DNA from: Bacteroidota bacterium | Lineage (GTDB): Bacteria; Bacteroidota; Bacteroidia; 2-12-FULL-35-15 | Direction of reading: 5' to 3' | Assembly (NCBI GenBank): GCA_025963715.1 | Contig: JAOQAG010000040.1 | Span: 46,421-110,420, forward strand | DNA: 64,000 nucleotides | In this document: one piece after another, positions 17,938 to 25,721 of the stretch | How positions within the stretch are numbered: position 1 is the stretch's first letter | How the letters are laid out: each line of letters opens with the position of its first letter | The notes under the pieces: model-generated | What the model was told of the DNA's origin: nothing | Database searches by the model: none | Seen by the model: the letters and a program-made list of their open reading frames with translations, nothing else | Program-made: the position numbers and the translations under genes

Positions 17938-20313
17938 TTAATTGCGTAATACCTTGCCACCTGTGATGATACTTTGCAGACGTTCCAGTGTTTTCCTTTC
18001 TCCGCACAAACTCAAAAACGCTTCGCGCTCCAGATCCAGCAAATATTGTTCGCTTACCAATGTTGGAGCGGACAAATCACCGCCGCACAATACGTATGCT
18101 AATTTTTGTGAGATTTTTACATCGTGCTCGCTGATGTAATGTCCGGACATCATAGAGTTAGCGCCTAAATACGCCAGTCCTAATGCTTGTTTGCCAAGTA
18201 CGCGGATATCCTTGCGGTGAGCCGGTTGCGAGTAACCTTCATTTGCCAGCTCAATACAATTTGCTTTTGCTTCGGCCAATACACGGTTGCGGGAAATCAC
18301 TACCACATCTTTTCCTTTGCGCAAATAACCTAAATCAAATGCTTCATACGCAGAAGTAGAAACTTTTGCCTGCCCGATCGTTAAAAAGCGATCGCGGAAG
18401 TTATTCAATTCAATATCACCGTCTTGTAATTCATCCGATAAGCGTACTGCGAATTCTTTTGTTCCGCCGCCGCCCGGGATCAGGCCGACACCAAATTCCA
18501 CCAAGCCCATATAGGTTTCGGCATGCGTTACCACGCGGTCGGAATGCATGCTCATCTCGCAGGCGCCGCCCAGCGCCATGTTGTGCGGCGCTACTACTAC
18601 CGGAATGGAGGAATAACGCACGCGCATCATCGCATTTTGAAATGCTTTGATCGCAAAATTCAATTCGTCGTATTCCTGTTCCACCGCCATCATAAAGATC
18701 ATTCCCACGTTTGCACCTGCCGAAAAATTAGCGCCTTCATTTGAAATCGTTAATCCCCTGAAATCTTTTTCAGCAATATCAATTGCTTTGTGAATTCCTT
18801 CGATCACTTCCGCACCAATCGAATTCATTTTTGTATTCCATTCCAGGTTGATGATCCCGTCGCCGATATCGGTTACAACCGCACCGCTGTTTTTCCAAAC
18901 CGTTTTATTTCCGCGGATGTTATCCAGTAAAATAAATGATTCGGTACCCGGAATTACTTTGTATGATTTTGTAGGAATATCATAATATTTTTTGCTGCCG
19001 TTCTCTACTTTGTAGAAAGTAGCAGCGCCGCTTGCCAGCATGTCGTAGATCCATTGTGCCGGTTTATTACCCGCAGCTTCCATGGCTTTTACTGTTTCTG
19101 CAACACCCAGTGCATCCCATGCTTCAAACGGCCCTAATTCCCATGCAAAACCTGCATTCATGCCCGAATCAATTTTATAAAGATCTTCTGTGATCTCAGG
19201 AATGCGGTTGCTCACGTAAGCAAACAATCCATAAAACGAAGCGCGGTAAAACTCACCTGCTTTATCTTTCCCTGCCAGCAGCACTTTCATGCGCTCACGT
19301 AAATTATCAATTGTTTTGGTGGCTTCCAGTGTTGCAAATTTTGCTTTTTGCGATGGTTTGTATTCCAGTGTTTTTAAATCCAGTGATTGAATTTCGGATT
19401 TACCGCCAGCGAGTTTTACTTTTTTGAAAAAGCCTTGCTCGGTTTTACTTCCCAGCCAGTTGTTTTTTACCATCTGTGCTATAAAGCCCGGAATTTTAAA
19501 TACGTCGATGGCTTCATCATTTTTGCAATTTTCGGCAACACCGTTGGCAACGTGTACCAGTGTATCCAGTCCAACCACATCGCAGGTGCGGAAGGTGGCG
19601 GATTTCGGCCGTCCTAAAACCGGACCGGTTAATTTATCCACTTCATCCACTGTTAATCCCATTTTTTCAACTAAATGGAACAGGCTCATAATGCCGAATA
19701 CGCCAATTCTGTTGGCGATAAAAGCAGGAGTATCTTTACACAATACTGTAGTTTTCCCTAAATACAATTCGCCGTAATGCATTAAAAAATCAATAACGGC
19801 AGGATCGGTTTTCGGAGTTGGGATAATTTCGAGTAAGCGTAAATAACGCGGAGGATTAAAAAAGTGAGAACCGCAGAAATGTTTTTGAAAATCTTCACTG
19901 CGTCCTTCATCCATCAGATGGATGGGGATCCCGGAAGTGTTGGAAGTGATGAGTGTGCCCGGTTTGCGGTACAATTCCACTTTTTCAAATACTTGTTTTT
20001 TAATATCGAGGCGCTCGATGACCACTTCAATGATCCAGTCGCAGGAAGCGATGTACTTCATATCATCATCAAAATTACCGGTGGTGATGCGCTTTGCAAA
20101 AGCTTTGCGGTAAATAGGCGAGGGGTTGGATTTTAGTGCAAATGCCAGTGCATCGTCTACAATTTTATTGCGTGATTTTTTATCTGCAGCAGCATCTTTC
20201 GGCACAATGTCGAGTAAAAGCACTTCCACACCAATGTTTGCAAAATGGCAGGCAATGCGGCTTCCCATTACACCCGAGCCAAGCACGGCTACTTTTTTAA
20301 TTGTTCTGTTCAT
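17938..20313 (-). CDS. fadN: 3-Hydroxyacyl-CoA dehydrogenase/enoyl-CoA hydratase, bifunctional
   Basis: Carries the two middle steps of beta-oxidation in one chain, 791 residues from the ATG at 20313; the frame stays open two codons further only to a TTG. The N-terminal dehydrogenase has the NAD motif VAVLGSGVMGSRIACHFAN, the SNTSGIP segment and SHFFNPPRYLRLLEIIP. The crotonase-like hydratase is C-terminal (about residues 490-680), with SNEGANFSAGANVGMI, the oxyanion-hole segment APHNMALGGACEMSMHSDRVV and GVGLIPGGGGTKE. The order dehydrogenase-hydratase is that of B. subtilis FadN (similar length), opposite to E. coli FadB. First gene of the fad operon, 38 nt from the next gene through repeat DNA at its end, preceded by the MarR gene. 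Confidence 0.94.
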   Translation of the reverse strand: MNRTIKKVAVLGSGVMGSRIACHFANIGVEVLLLDIVPKDAAADKKSRNKIVDDALAFALKSNPSPIYRKAFAKRITTGNFDDDMKYIASCDWIIEVVIERLDIKKQVFEKVELYRKPGTLITSNTSGIPIHLMDEGRSEDFQKHFCGSHFFNPPRYLRLLEIIPTPKTDPAVIDFLMHYGELYLGKTTVLCKDTPAFIANRIGVFGIMSLFHLVEKMGLTVDEVDKLTGPVLGRPKSATFRTCDVVGLDTLVHVANGVAENCKNDEAIDVFKIPGFIAQMVKNNWLGSKTEQGFFKKVKLAGGKSEIQSLDLKTLEYKPSQKAKFATLEATKTIDNLRERMKVLLAGKDKAGEFYRASFYGLFAYVSNRIPEITEDLYKIDSGMNAGFAWELGPFEAWDALGVAETVKAMEAAGNKPAQWIYDMLASGAATFYKVENGSKKYYDIPTKSYKVIPGTESFILLDNIRGNKTVWKNSGAVVTDIGDGIINLEWNTKMNSIGAEVIEGIHKAIDIAEKDFRGLTISNEGANFSAGANVGMIFMMAVEQEYDELNFAIKAFQNAMMRVRYSSIPVVVAPHNMALGGACEMSMHSDRVVTHAETYMGLVEFGVGLIPGGGGTKEFAVRLSDELQDGDIELNNFRDRFLTIGQAKVSTSAYEAFDLGYLRKGKDVVVISRNRVLAEAKANCIELANEGYSQPAHRKDIRVLGKQALGLAYLGANSMMSGHYISEHDVKISQKLAYVLCGGDLSAPTLVSEQYLLDLEREAFLSLCGERKTLERLQSIITGGKVLRN

Positions 20314-20357
20314 GGTCAATGAATTTATATGTTGAAATATTTGTAAGCGTTATTGTA

Positions 20358-20798
20358 TTATTTGTTTTTTCGCTCGTCCACTAAAGCGATAATGTCGTTG
20401 ATGGTTTTTAAAAAATCGTCCACCCTGTTCTTCCCGATCTTTTCTGCGATCTCCGAATTAAAATTCCGCACAATATTTTTCGCAAGTTCTTTATTTTCTA
20501 TGCCTTTTTGTGTTAAGATAATCTTAACCTTTCGTTTGTCGGTTTTGTCGCTTTTGCGAACGATCATCTTTTCCTTTTCCATCGTTTTGATGATCCGCGA
20601 AAGCGAGGTGCTTTCCATTCCCAGCATGGGTGCGATCTCGGATGCATACGCGCCTTCTTCACTGTCAATGTTCAGCAAAAAATGTCCGATAGCGATGCTT
20701 CCTCCGTATTTTGCAGCTTCTGCATTGTACATCCTGCTGATGATCTGCCATACAGTTTTAATTTTGGAATCAATTGTTTCGGTGTGCTTTTTTGCCAT
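20358..20798 (-). CDS. MarR-family transcriptional regulator
   Basis: 146 residues from the ATG at 20798. The winged helix is visible: YASEIAPMLGMESTSLSRIIKTMEKEKMIVRKSDKTDKRKVKIILTQKG, with the DxRxxx wing (DKRKVKI) of the family, flanked by dimerisation helices. It lies 44 nt upstream of fadN on the same strand, and two overlapping palindromes cover its own promoter, so it is the likely repressor of itself and of the fad genes, presumably relieved by acyl-CoA or fatty acid. B. subtilis uses a TetR-type FadR for the same operon; a MarR here is a different solution. The longer frame would start within the operator. Confidence 0.9.
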   Translation of the reverse strand: MAKKHTETIDSKIKTVWQIISRMYNAEAAKYGGSIAIGHFLLNIDSEEGAYASEIAPMLGMESTSLSRIIKTMEKEKMIVRKSDKTDKRKVKIILTQKGIENKELAKNIVRNFNSEIAEKIGKNRVDDFLKTINDIIALVDERKNK

Positions 20799-20806
20799 GG
20801 CGATAA

Positions 20807-20843
20807 CAAATGTAAAAACAAATAATTTGTTATGCAAGCATAA
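20807..20843 (-). promoter_or_regulatory. Promoter with two palindromic operators for the MarR-fad unit
   Basis: On the minus strand a Bacteroidota-type promoter reads TTG (20835-20837), 20 nt, TACATTTG (20807-20814). Between and over these boxes lie two overlapping perfect palindromes: AACAAAT-A-ATTTGTT (20817-20831) and TTATGC-AA-GCATAA (20830-20843). A further AACAAAT copy is at 20805-20811. Such placement is typical of MarR autorepression. Transcription would start only a few bases before the ATG, so the mRNA may be nearly leaderless. Confidence 0.65.
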
Positions 20844-21143
20844 TAAATTAAAATAATGTAAAATAATTATAGGGTGCCGGTTTCTTAATAACTTTGGGTA
20901 CGGATATCTACTAAAATACCAATATGTACGAATATACTAATCTGTGTACAAATTGAGATATAAGTAGGATCAATTCCCCTCTTGAGAGGGGCCAGGGGTG
21001 TGTTTTACAATTCATTAAAAATTTACTATGATCGGTTAGGATTAAAAAAGATAGCTGTGTTTAATTAAGATTTCTTATGATTGCTATGTGTGATAAGGAT
21101 TAATAAACATCTAACGACTACAGACTAACAACTACAGACTAAA
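20844..21143. repeat. Intergenic region with dispersed repeats
   Basis: About 300 bases between the MarR gene and the TRIC gene. It holds an AT-rich part, a 'TATCTACTAAAATACCAATATG...' copy at 20905-20955, a GAGAGGGGCCAGGGGTG motif near 20983-21002, and an ACTACAGACTAA doublet at 21115-21142 directly before the next gene. No coding frame is convincing. Confidence 0.6.
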
Positions 21144-21755
21144 ATGACCATACAATATATATTAGAAATACTCGGTACCGGTTTTTTCTCCATTTCCGGT
21201 GCGCTTGCCGCGAATGATAAAGCAAAGCCCGATTGGTTCGGCGCCAGCTTCATTGGTTTTATTACATCTATCGGCGGTGGGAGTTTGCGTGATATATTGC
21301 TGGGGAGCTACCCGTTGGTATGGATCCACGATACCAACTTTATGTATGCGATTTTTATCGGGGTGATCCTGGCAAGTGTATTTTTCAAGATCCTGATCCG
21401 GCTGCGGAAAACCTTCTTTTTATTTGATACGTTCGGAATTGCGATGTTTACCATCGTGGGAACCGAAAAAGCACTGAGCCTGGGCGTTCACCCGATGATT
21501 GCGGCCATTATGGGCATGTTTTCGGCAGTAATGGGTGGCGTGATCCGGGATGTGCTTACCAACGAGATCCCGATCATCTTTAAAAAGGAAATTTATGCAA
21601 CTGCTTGTCTTGCCGGTGCCATTCTTTATTTGGTGCTCAATTACATCGGTTGCGAGCGGAATGCTAACTTTTTATTGTCAGCGCTGCTGATCATTGTTAT
21701 CCGTATCATCGCCGTAAGGAGGAATTTGAGCTTACCGAAGTTTACAAAGGAGTAG
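21144..21755 (+). CDS. TRIC/UPF0126-family cation channel
   Basis: 203-residue membrane protein with about seven hydrophobic segments. The duplicated family signature is visible in FSISGALAANDKAKPDWFGASFIGFITSIGGGSLRDILLG and in its second half as MGMFSAVMGGVIRDVLTNEIP; the GGGxxRD and GGVIRD motifs are the lipid/cation-binding KEV-like positions of prokaryotic TRIC channels. It forms trimeric monovalent-cation pores in structural work on relatives; physiological role in bacteria is unclear. Single gene, flanked by repeat DNA. Confidence 0.9.
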   Translation: MTIQYILEILGTGFFSISGALAANDKAKPDWFGASFIGFITSIGGGSLRDILLGSYPLVWIHDTNFMYAIFIGVILASVFFKILIRLRKTFFLFDTFGIAMFTIVGTEKALSLGVHPMIAAIMGMFSAVMGGVIRDVLTNEIPIIFKKEIYATACLAGAILYLVLNYIGCERNANFLLSALLIIVIRIIAVRRNLSLPKFTKE

Positions 21756-21815
21756 TTTTTAACCGCAAAGGGCGCTAAGAAGGCGCAGAGAACGCGGAGC
21801 TGCATATTTTTTCCA

Positions 21816-21949
21816 CCACATAAGGCACAAAAGGACACAAAAGGCAAGCCCCGTTATGTGTAACCAATTCATTGCTACCCATACAGATTGGTATATTGGT
21901 ATGTATTGGTATTTAGTAGATCTTATGTGTTTCTTTGTGCCTTATGTGG
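21816..21949. repeat. Composite repeat: inverted CCACATAAGGCAC arms around a second family
   Basis: Left arm from 21816 (CCACATAAGGCACAAAAGG...) and right arm ending 21949 (CTTTGTGCCTTATGTGG) are inverted copies. Between them, 21883-21922 is a copy of the '...CCAATCTGTG' family read in reverse (CAGATTGGTATATTGGTA). Before it, 21762-21800 has an 'AACCGCAAAGGGCGC' family copy. The same arrangement of the two families occurs at 8390-8528. Confidence 0.75.
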
Positions 21950-22037
21950 TTGAATTTTTTTTGTTTCGAAATTTATTTTAAAATTTTTAAAGTATTTACC
22001 TCTCTCATTCGTCCTATAAGTATAATCAACAATTTAA

Positions 22038-22613
22038 ATGAGTACGGATACCATCCTGGAATCGAAAAATAAGGAACTCGATACAACCATTCATAAGGAA
22101 CAGGGGAAGCTGCTCAATTTCATAAATATGCGCATGCCTTCTGCAGAGGATGCCGAAGACATATTGCAAGATGTTTTTTATGAATTTGTGGAAACTACCC
22201 GCGAGGCCGAGCCGCTTGAAAAAGCAGTAGCGTGGTTGTACAAAGTTGCGCGTAATAAGATCACCGACTGGTACCGGAAACGAAAACCTGAACGCTTTGA
22301 GAACAAAGTGGTACAGCAGGAAGAAGAGGAAGAGCCCTTATTGCTCACCGATATTTTATCGTCCATCGACCGGCCTGCGGATGACCAGATGCTGCTCAAA
22401 GCGATCTCGGAAGAGCTGACGGAGGCATTGGAATTACTTCCTGAAAAACAAAAAGAAGTATTTGTACTGCACGAGCTGGAAGGCTGGAGCCTGAAGGAAA
22501 TTGCGGAACATACGCAAACACCGGTAAAAACGGTGATCTCGCGAAAGCACTATGCCGTTCAGTTTTTACGTGAACACTTGCGTGAATTGTATGACGAATT
22601 ATTAAACAGTTAA
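22038..22613 (+). CDS. ECF-type RNA polymerase sigma factor
   Basis: 191 residues with sigma regions 2 and 4. Region 2: INMRMPSAEDAEDILQDVFYEFVETT through WLYKVARNKITDWYRKRKPE. Region 4: ALELLPEKQKEVFVLHELEGWSLKEIAEHTQTPVKTVISRKHYAVQFLRE, a complete helix-turn-helix. An acidic linker (QQEEEEEP) sits between. No classic anti-sigma gene (FecR- or RsiW-like) follows; instead a small two-TM protein starts 23 nt downstream and a 77-residue protein overlaps that one, ending at a terminator. The three look like a single operon in which the small membrane protein might control the sigma factor (inference). Confidence 0.92.
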   Translation: MSTDTILESKNKELDTTIHKEQGKLLNFINMRMPSAEDAEDILQDVFYEFVETTREAEPLEKAVAWLYKVARNKITDWYRKRKPERFENKVVQQEEEEEPLLLTDILSSIDRPADDQMLLKAISEELTEALELLPEKQKEVFVLHELEGWSLKEIAEHTQTPVKTVISRKHYAVQFLREHLRELYDELLNS

Positions 22614-22636
22614 AACAAATTAAAAAAATAAATAAA

Positions 22637-23041
22637 ATGAAAAGAAATTTCAAAGTATTGATGGTGCTAAAGTTTGCAGCCATGTTCTTGATTTTTGGGA
22701 CTATACTTGGTTTTGTAACCATGGGATTGTGGAACTGGCTGGTGCCGGTATTGTTTCACGGGCCGGTGATCACCTTCTGGCAAGCGATCGGGTTATTTAT
22801 CCTGTCAAAAATATTATTAGGCGGCTTTAAAGGTAAAGGCGGCAGACACGGCGGCGGCCCATGGGGCAGAAGAGGCGGTATGCGCGGCGAATACATGCGC
22901 AAACGTTTTGAAGAACGCATGAGCCACATGTCGGAAGAAGAAAAAGAAAAATTCCGTAAACGCTGCAACTTCTGGGAAAACAGGGGAATGGAAGGCATGC
23001 ACAGAAATACCGAAACAAGCACTGAATCTAAAAGCGAATAA
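22637..23041 (+). CDS. Small two-TM protein with basic cytoplasmic-type tail
   Basis: 134 residues, family not recognised. Two hydrophobic helices (about residues 9-33 and 39-62, with WNWLVPVLFHGP between) are followed by a Gly/Arg/His-rich stretch (GGFKGKGGRHGGGPWGRRGG) and a charged helix RFEERMSHMSEEEKEKFRKRC, then a polar tail. The charged helix recalls Spy/CpxP-like 'MSxEEREKFR' segments, but this is a weak likeness. Position directly after an ECF sigma gene suggests a membrane regulator or an envelope-stress output. The stop codon overlaps the next start. Confidence 0.75.
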   Translation: MKRNFKVLMVLKFAAMFLIFGTILGFVTMGLWNWLVPVLFHGPVITFWQAIGLFILSKILLGGFKGKGGRHGGGPWGRRGGMRGEYMRKRFEERMSHMSEEEKEKFRKRCNFWENRGMEGMHRNTETSTESKSE

Positions 23042-23274
23042 TGATGATCCCATTCCAAACCCCACAACAGGTGCTGGTATTTAAAACAAATATCAAAACC
23101 AAAACCGAAGTGCAAAAGCTTCGGCAAGTGCTTAATAAAAAAGCCATCATTAAATGGAACATCGATTTTGAGGACATAGATAAAGTACTGCGGGTAATTA
23201 CACAAACGCTTACACCCGCCGAGATCATTGATGTGATCACAAAAAAAGGAGTTGAATGTGTGGAGTTGGAATAA
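23041..23274 (+). CDS. 77-residue protein with HMA/ferredoxin-like pattern
   Basis: Starts within the stop codon of the preceding gene (TAATG overlap), so it is translationally coupled. The residues VLVFKTNIKTKTEVQKLRQVLN, AIIKWNIDFEDIDKVLRVIT and PAEIIDVITKKGVECVELE suggest a beta-alpha-beta-beta-alpha-beta layout like heavy-metal-associated domains, but there is no CxxC metal site; only one Cys is present near the end. So it would be a metal-free relative used for protein contact, if the fold guess is right. It ends just before a terminator, closing the sigma operon. Confidence 0.7.
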   Translation: MMIPFQTPQQVLVFKTNIKTKTEVQKLRQVLNKKAIIKWNIDFEDIDKVLRVITQTLTPAEIIDVITKKGVECVELE

Positions 23275-23305
23275 ATTAATTATGTTGTTTGTTTTGTAGT
23301 GGTGG

Positions 23306-23335
23306 GGCCTTCCGGTAAAATGGAAGGTCTTTTTT
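23306..23335 (+). terminator. Terminator of the sigma-factor operon
   Basis: Stem GGCCTTCC (23306-23313) with GGAAGGTC (23322-23329), one G-U pair, 8-nt loop, then a run of six T. It lies 32 nt past the last gene of the triad. Confidence 0.8.
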
Positions 23336-23349
23336 ATTACCATAATCAC

Positions 23350-23625
23350 CAAAAAATTGAACCACAAAAGGCACAAAGAAAGACAAAAGGCGAAGTTCGT
23401 TTAACCGCAGAGAACGCAAAGGAGGCGCAAAGGACACAGAGAGGGAAAGGAATACAGACACAGTAAATTACATCCCGCTCTTTTGATTCTTTTGTTTTCT
23501 TTTGTGGTTCAAAAACACACAGCGTTGTGCTTCGCCTTATGTGTTTCTTTGTGCCTTATGTGGTGGAAAAACGCACACCACTTTGCGTCCTCTGCGCCTC
23601 CTTTGCGTTCTCTACGATTAAAATA
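23350..23625. repeat. Interleaved inverted repeats of two families
   Basis: The gap before the lipoprotein gene holds an inverted pair of the 'AACCGCAGAGAACGCAAAGG' family (23401-23434 and 23581-23620) and, interleaved with it, arms of the ACCACAAAAGGCACAAAG / CTTTTGTGGTTC family (23360-23395, 23481-23510) plus a CTTTGTGCCTTATGTGG arm (23532-23564). The left arms of one family lie outside the other, so the elements overlap instead of nesting cleanly. No coding frame is supported. Confidence 0.75.
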
Positions 23626-23737
23626 ATCGGCTGATTTTCAATTGTTTGTAGTTTATTTCGGACGCCCGTTAAGCATCGCTATCCAACCTCCGTCATAGAG
23701 GCAAATCAGAAATAATAACCTACTAAACAAATAAAAT

Positions 23738-24586
23738 ATGAAAATGACCAGCACCCTTAAATGCCTGATGATAGCAGCTACTATCGGCATTACATTTACT
23801 GCCTGCCGCAAGGATAAAGACGAAGATAAAGATGCCGATACATCAGCCGCTGCCGATAATGCACTGGCGGAAGGAACCTACAATGATGTGGTAAACATCA
23901 GCGACCAGGCTGCTTCGGGTAGTTTAAATACATACATGACCACTGAAAACAGTAGCGGTATGGAACAGCGCGATTTTATGAGCGCCTGTGCTACTATTAC
24001 CAACGATACCATTTCGGTTCCGCATATTTTAACCATTGATTTTGGTCCCACCAATTGCTTGTGTACCGATGCAAGAAGCCGCAGGGGACAGATCATTGTT
24101 TCTTATTCCGGGCATTACCGCGATGCCGGATCGACACATACAATTACTTTCAACAATTATTATGTGAACGATAACAAGATCATGGGAACAAAAACAGTGC
24201 TGAATAACGGTCTTAATTCTTCGGGACACTCAACATTCAGCATTACCGTAAACGGACAGATCCAAAAAGCGGCGGGCGGAACCATTACCTGGACATCCAA
24301 CCGCACCCGTGAATGGATCGTGGGAGAAAGTACATCCACCTGGAGTGATGATGTGTACCTGATTACCGGATCAGCAAGCGGAACAAGCGCAGCTGGAATA
24401 TCCTTTACTCTTAATATTACCAGTGCATTGCGCAGAGAGATCGGTTGCCGTCATTTTGTGAGCGGAAGCTTTGCGCTTACACCATCCGGAAAGGCTACAC
24501 GTTATGTGGATTACGGAACAGGCGGATGCGATAACAGCGCAACAGTTACCATCAATGGAAATGTATACAACATTACGTTACCGTAA
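23738..24586 (+). CDS. Lipoprotein of unknown function
   Basis: 282 residues. The signal MTSTLKCLMIAATIGITFTAC has a lipobox Cys about residue 22, followed by a highly charged linker (RKDKDEDKDADTS) that in Bacteroidota can act as a surface-export or spacer signal. The rest is a beta-rich domain with conserved-looking Cys (SACATITND, TNCLCTD, GCRHFVSGS, GGCDNSATVTI) and the ARSRRGQIIVSYSGHYRDAGSTHTITF segment. This resembles a family of Bacteroidota 'hypothetical lipoproteins' often found singly. No enzymatic motif is seen. It ends at a bidirectional terminator shared with the convergent barrel gene. Confidence 0.8.
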   Translation: MKMTSTLKCLMIAATIGITFTACRKDKDEDKDADTSAAADNALAEGTYNDVVNISDQAASGSLNTYMTTENSSGMEQRDFMSACATITNDTISVPHILTIDFGPTNCLCTDARSRRGQIIVSYSGHYRDAGSTHTITFNNYYVNDNKIMGTKTVLNNGLNSSGHSTFSITVNGQIQKAAGGTITWTSNRTREWIVGESTSTWSDDVYLITGSASGTSAAGISFTLNITSALRREIGCRHFVSGSFALTPSGKATRYVDYGTGGCDNSATVTINGNVYNITLP

Positions 24587-24605
24587 GCGATAAAAAATAA
24601 TTAAA

Positions 24606-24644
24606 ATAAAAGCGGGTGCACCTTTTGGATACACCCGCTTTTTA
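24606..24644. terminator. Bidirectional terminator between convergent genes
   Basis: Stem AAGCGGGTG (24610-24618) with CACCCGCTT (24632-24640), flanked by A-rich DNA on the left and TTTTT on the right. It lies between the lipoprotein gene ending at 24586 and the barrel gene ending at 24663, so it can serve both. Confidence 0.8.
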
Positions 24645-24662
24645 TATGTGGGGAAATTTTTC

Positions 24663-25340
24663 CTAGAATTTAAAGCTAAGTCCTCCTGTTGCGAAAGAAA
24701 TTCCATAACCCAATTCACCGAATACGGCAACATTTTTAGCAAAATACCATCTTGCACCCGCAAATAATGAATAAGCAGGGTAAACAGTGCCATCGTTCAA
24801 TTCGTGGTTATAAGCCGGATCGGCATTGTTGGTGCTGTAAGTATAAGTTTGGATCCGAACGCCAATGATCGCACCGGCATATACTTCCGCACGTTTGCTA
24901 TTCAATACATCCCAGTGATACGCAGCACGTGCAGCGATCATGTAATTATTCCAGGTGTGCTCGTAGTAATACGGGCTGTTCCCGAAGTAATAATCATAAT
25001 AATCGTAACGTGCGTGAATGTGCTGGAAGCCAAAGTAGGCGCCTACACCAATGTAGCCAGGACCAACTTTTTTAGGAAGCGGCTGTTCATACGTTAAGCT
25101 GATGGCAGGAGTAGCGCCGTAATCGTAGCCAGCACCGCGGTATACACGGTAATAACCGGCACTTCCAAAACCAGCTCCAAGGTTAATGATATGCGTGCCT
25201 TCGTCAAAGCATTTTTCGCCGGAGCTACCGCTTTGCGCTACTCTGTTAGTCGTATTGTCTGCGTTAAGAAGACTGTCGTTTGTTGCTTCACCGGCCACAA
25301 ATGTAGTGGCCAATATAAGTGAGAGAATTAGTTTTTTCAT
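24663..25340 (-). CDS. Outer-membrane beta-barrel protein, small
   Basis: 225 residues with a signal peptide (MKKLILSLILATTFVAGEA) and alternating hydrophobic/aromatic strands such as GYIGVGAYFGFQHIHARYDYY, NNYMIAARAAYHWDV and AEVYAGAIIGVRIQTYTY, ending in a C-terminal Phe (GGLSFKF) as expected for BAM-inserted barrels. The length suggests an eight-strand barrel. It is unusually rich in Tyr in the loop YDYYDYYFGNSPYYYEH. Function unknown; single gene. Confidence 0.85.
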   Translation of the reverse strand: MKKLILSLILATTFVAGEATNDSLLNADNTTNRVAQSGSSGEKCFDEGTHIINLGAGFGSAGYYRVYRGAGYDYGATPAISLTYEQPLPKKVGPGYIGVGAYFGFQHIHARYDYYDYYFGNSPYYYEHTWNNYMIAARAAYHWDVLNSKRAEVYAGAIIGVRIQTYTYSTNNADPAYNHELNDGTVYPAYSLFAGARWYFAKNVAVFGELGYGISFATGGLSFKF

Positions 25341-25390
25341 AGTTTTTTGTTTTTTTTGATTAATCTGGTTTGTGATGCCAACACTAAAAC

Positions 25391-25426
25391 AAAAAAAATG
25401 CCTCTTTTAGTATAAAGAGGCATTTT
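25391..25426 (-). terminator. Terminator downstream of the PNGase F-like gene
   Basis: A perfect 13-bp stem (25395-25407 with 25414-25426; core ATGCCTCTTT) and 6-nt loop, with an eight-A run on the left that becomes the T-tail on the minus strand. It lies about 300 nt beyond the stop of the 25722-29162 gene, and upstream of the barrel gene, separating the two minus-strand units. Confidence 0.75.
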
Positions 25427-25477
25427 AACATTTTGAAAAACCTATTTTAATCCAAAAGACGAACCTAATGCTGTGTG

Positions 25478-25656
25478 TATTTAACCGCAAAGGGGCGCAA
25501 AGAAGCCGCAAAGAATGCAGAGAGGGGTAATACAAACCGTACACAGTACGTTACATCCCGTTCTTTTGATTCTTTTGTTTTCTTTTGTGGTTCAAAAATA
25601 CACGTTGGAATTCGCATCTTGCCTTATGTGTTTCTTTGTGCCTTATGTGGTTTAAT
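25478..25656. repeat. Dispersed repeats in the 25.3-25.7 kb gap
   Basis: A left arm of the 'TTTAACCGCAAAGGGGCGC' family (25479-25522) is followed by TCTTTTGTTTTCTTTTGTGG (25570-25592) and a TTTCTTTGTGCCTTATGTGG arm (25628-25650). Same families and order as at 23.4-23.6 kb. No gene seen. Confidence 0.7.
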
Positions 25657-25721
25657 TTTATTTGTAAGCGAAGGAATAATCTCTAATGGTATAGTATAAT
25701 TGTCGGAGATTCCCCTGATTT

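Noticed and set aside
22756..23376. 206-residue frame antisense to the small membrane protein
   Set aside because: Composition is the complement of the Gly/Arg-rich coding strand, and the coding side has proper start, spacing and terminator.
23350..23625. CRISPR-like repeats among the dispersed families
   Set aside because: Copies are inverted, of uneven spacing, and no cas gene is near.
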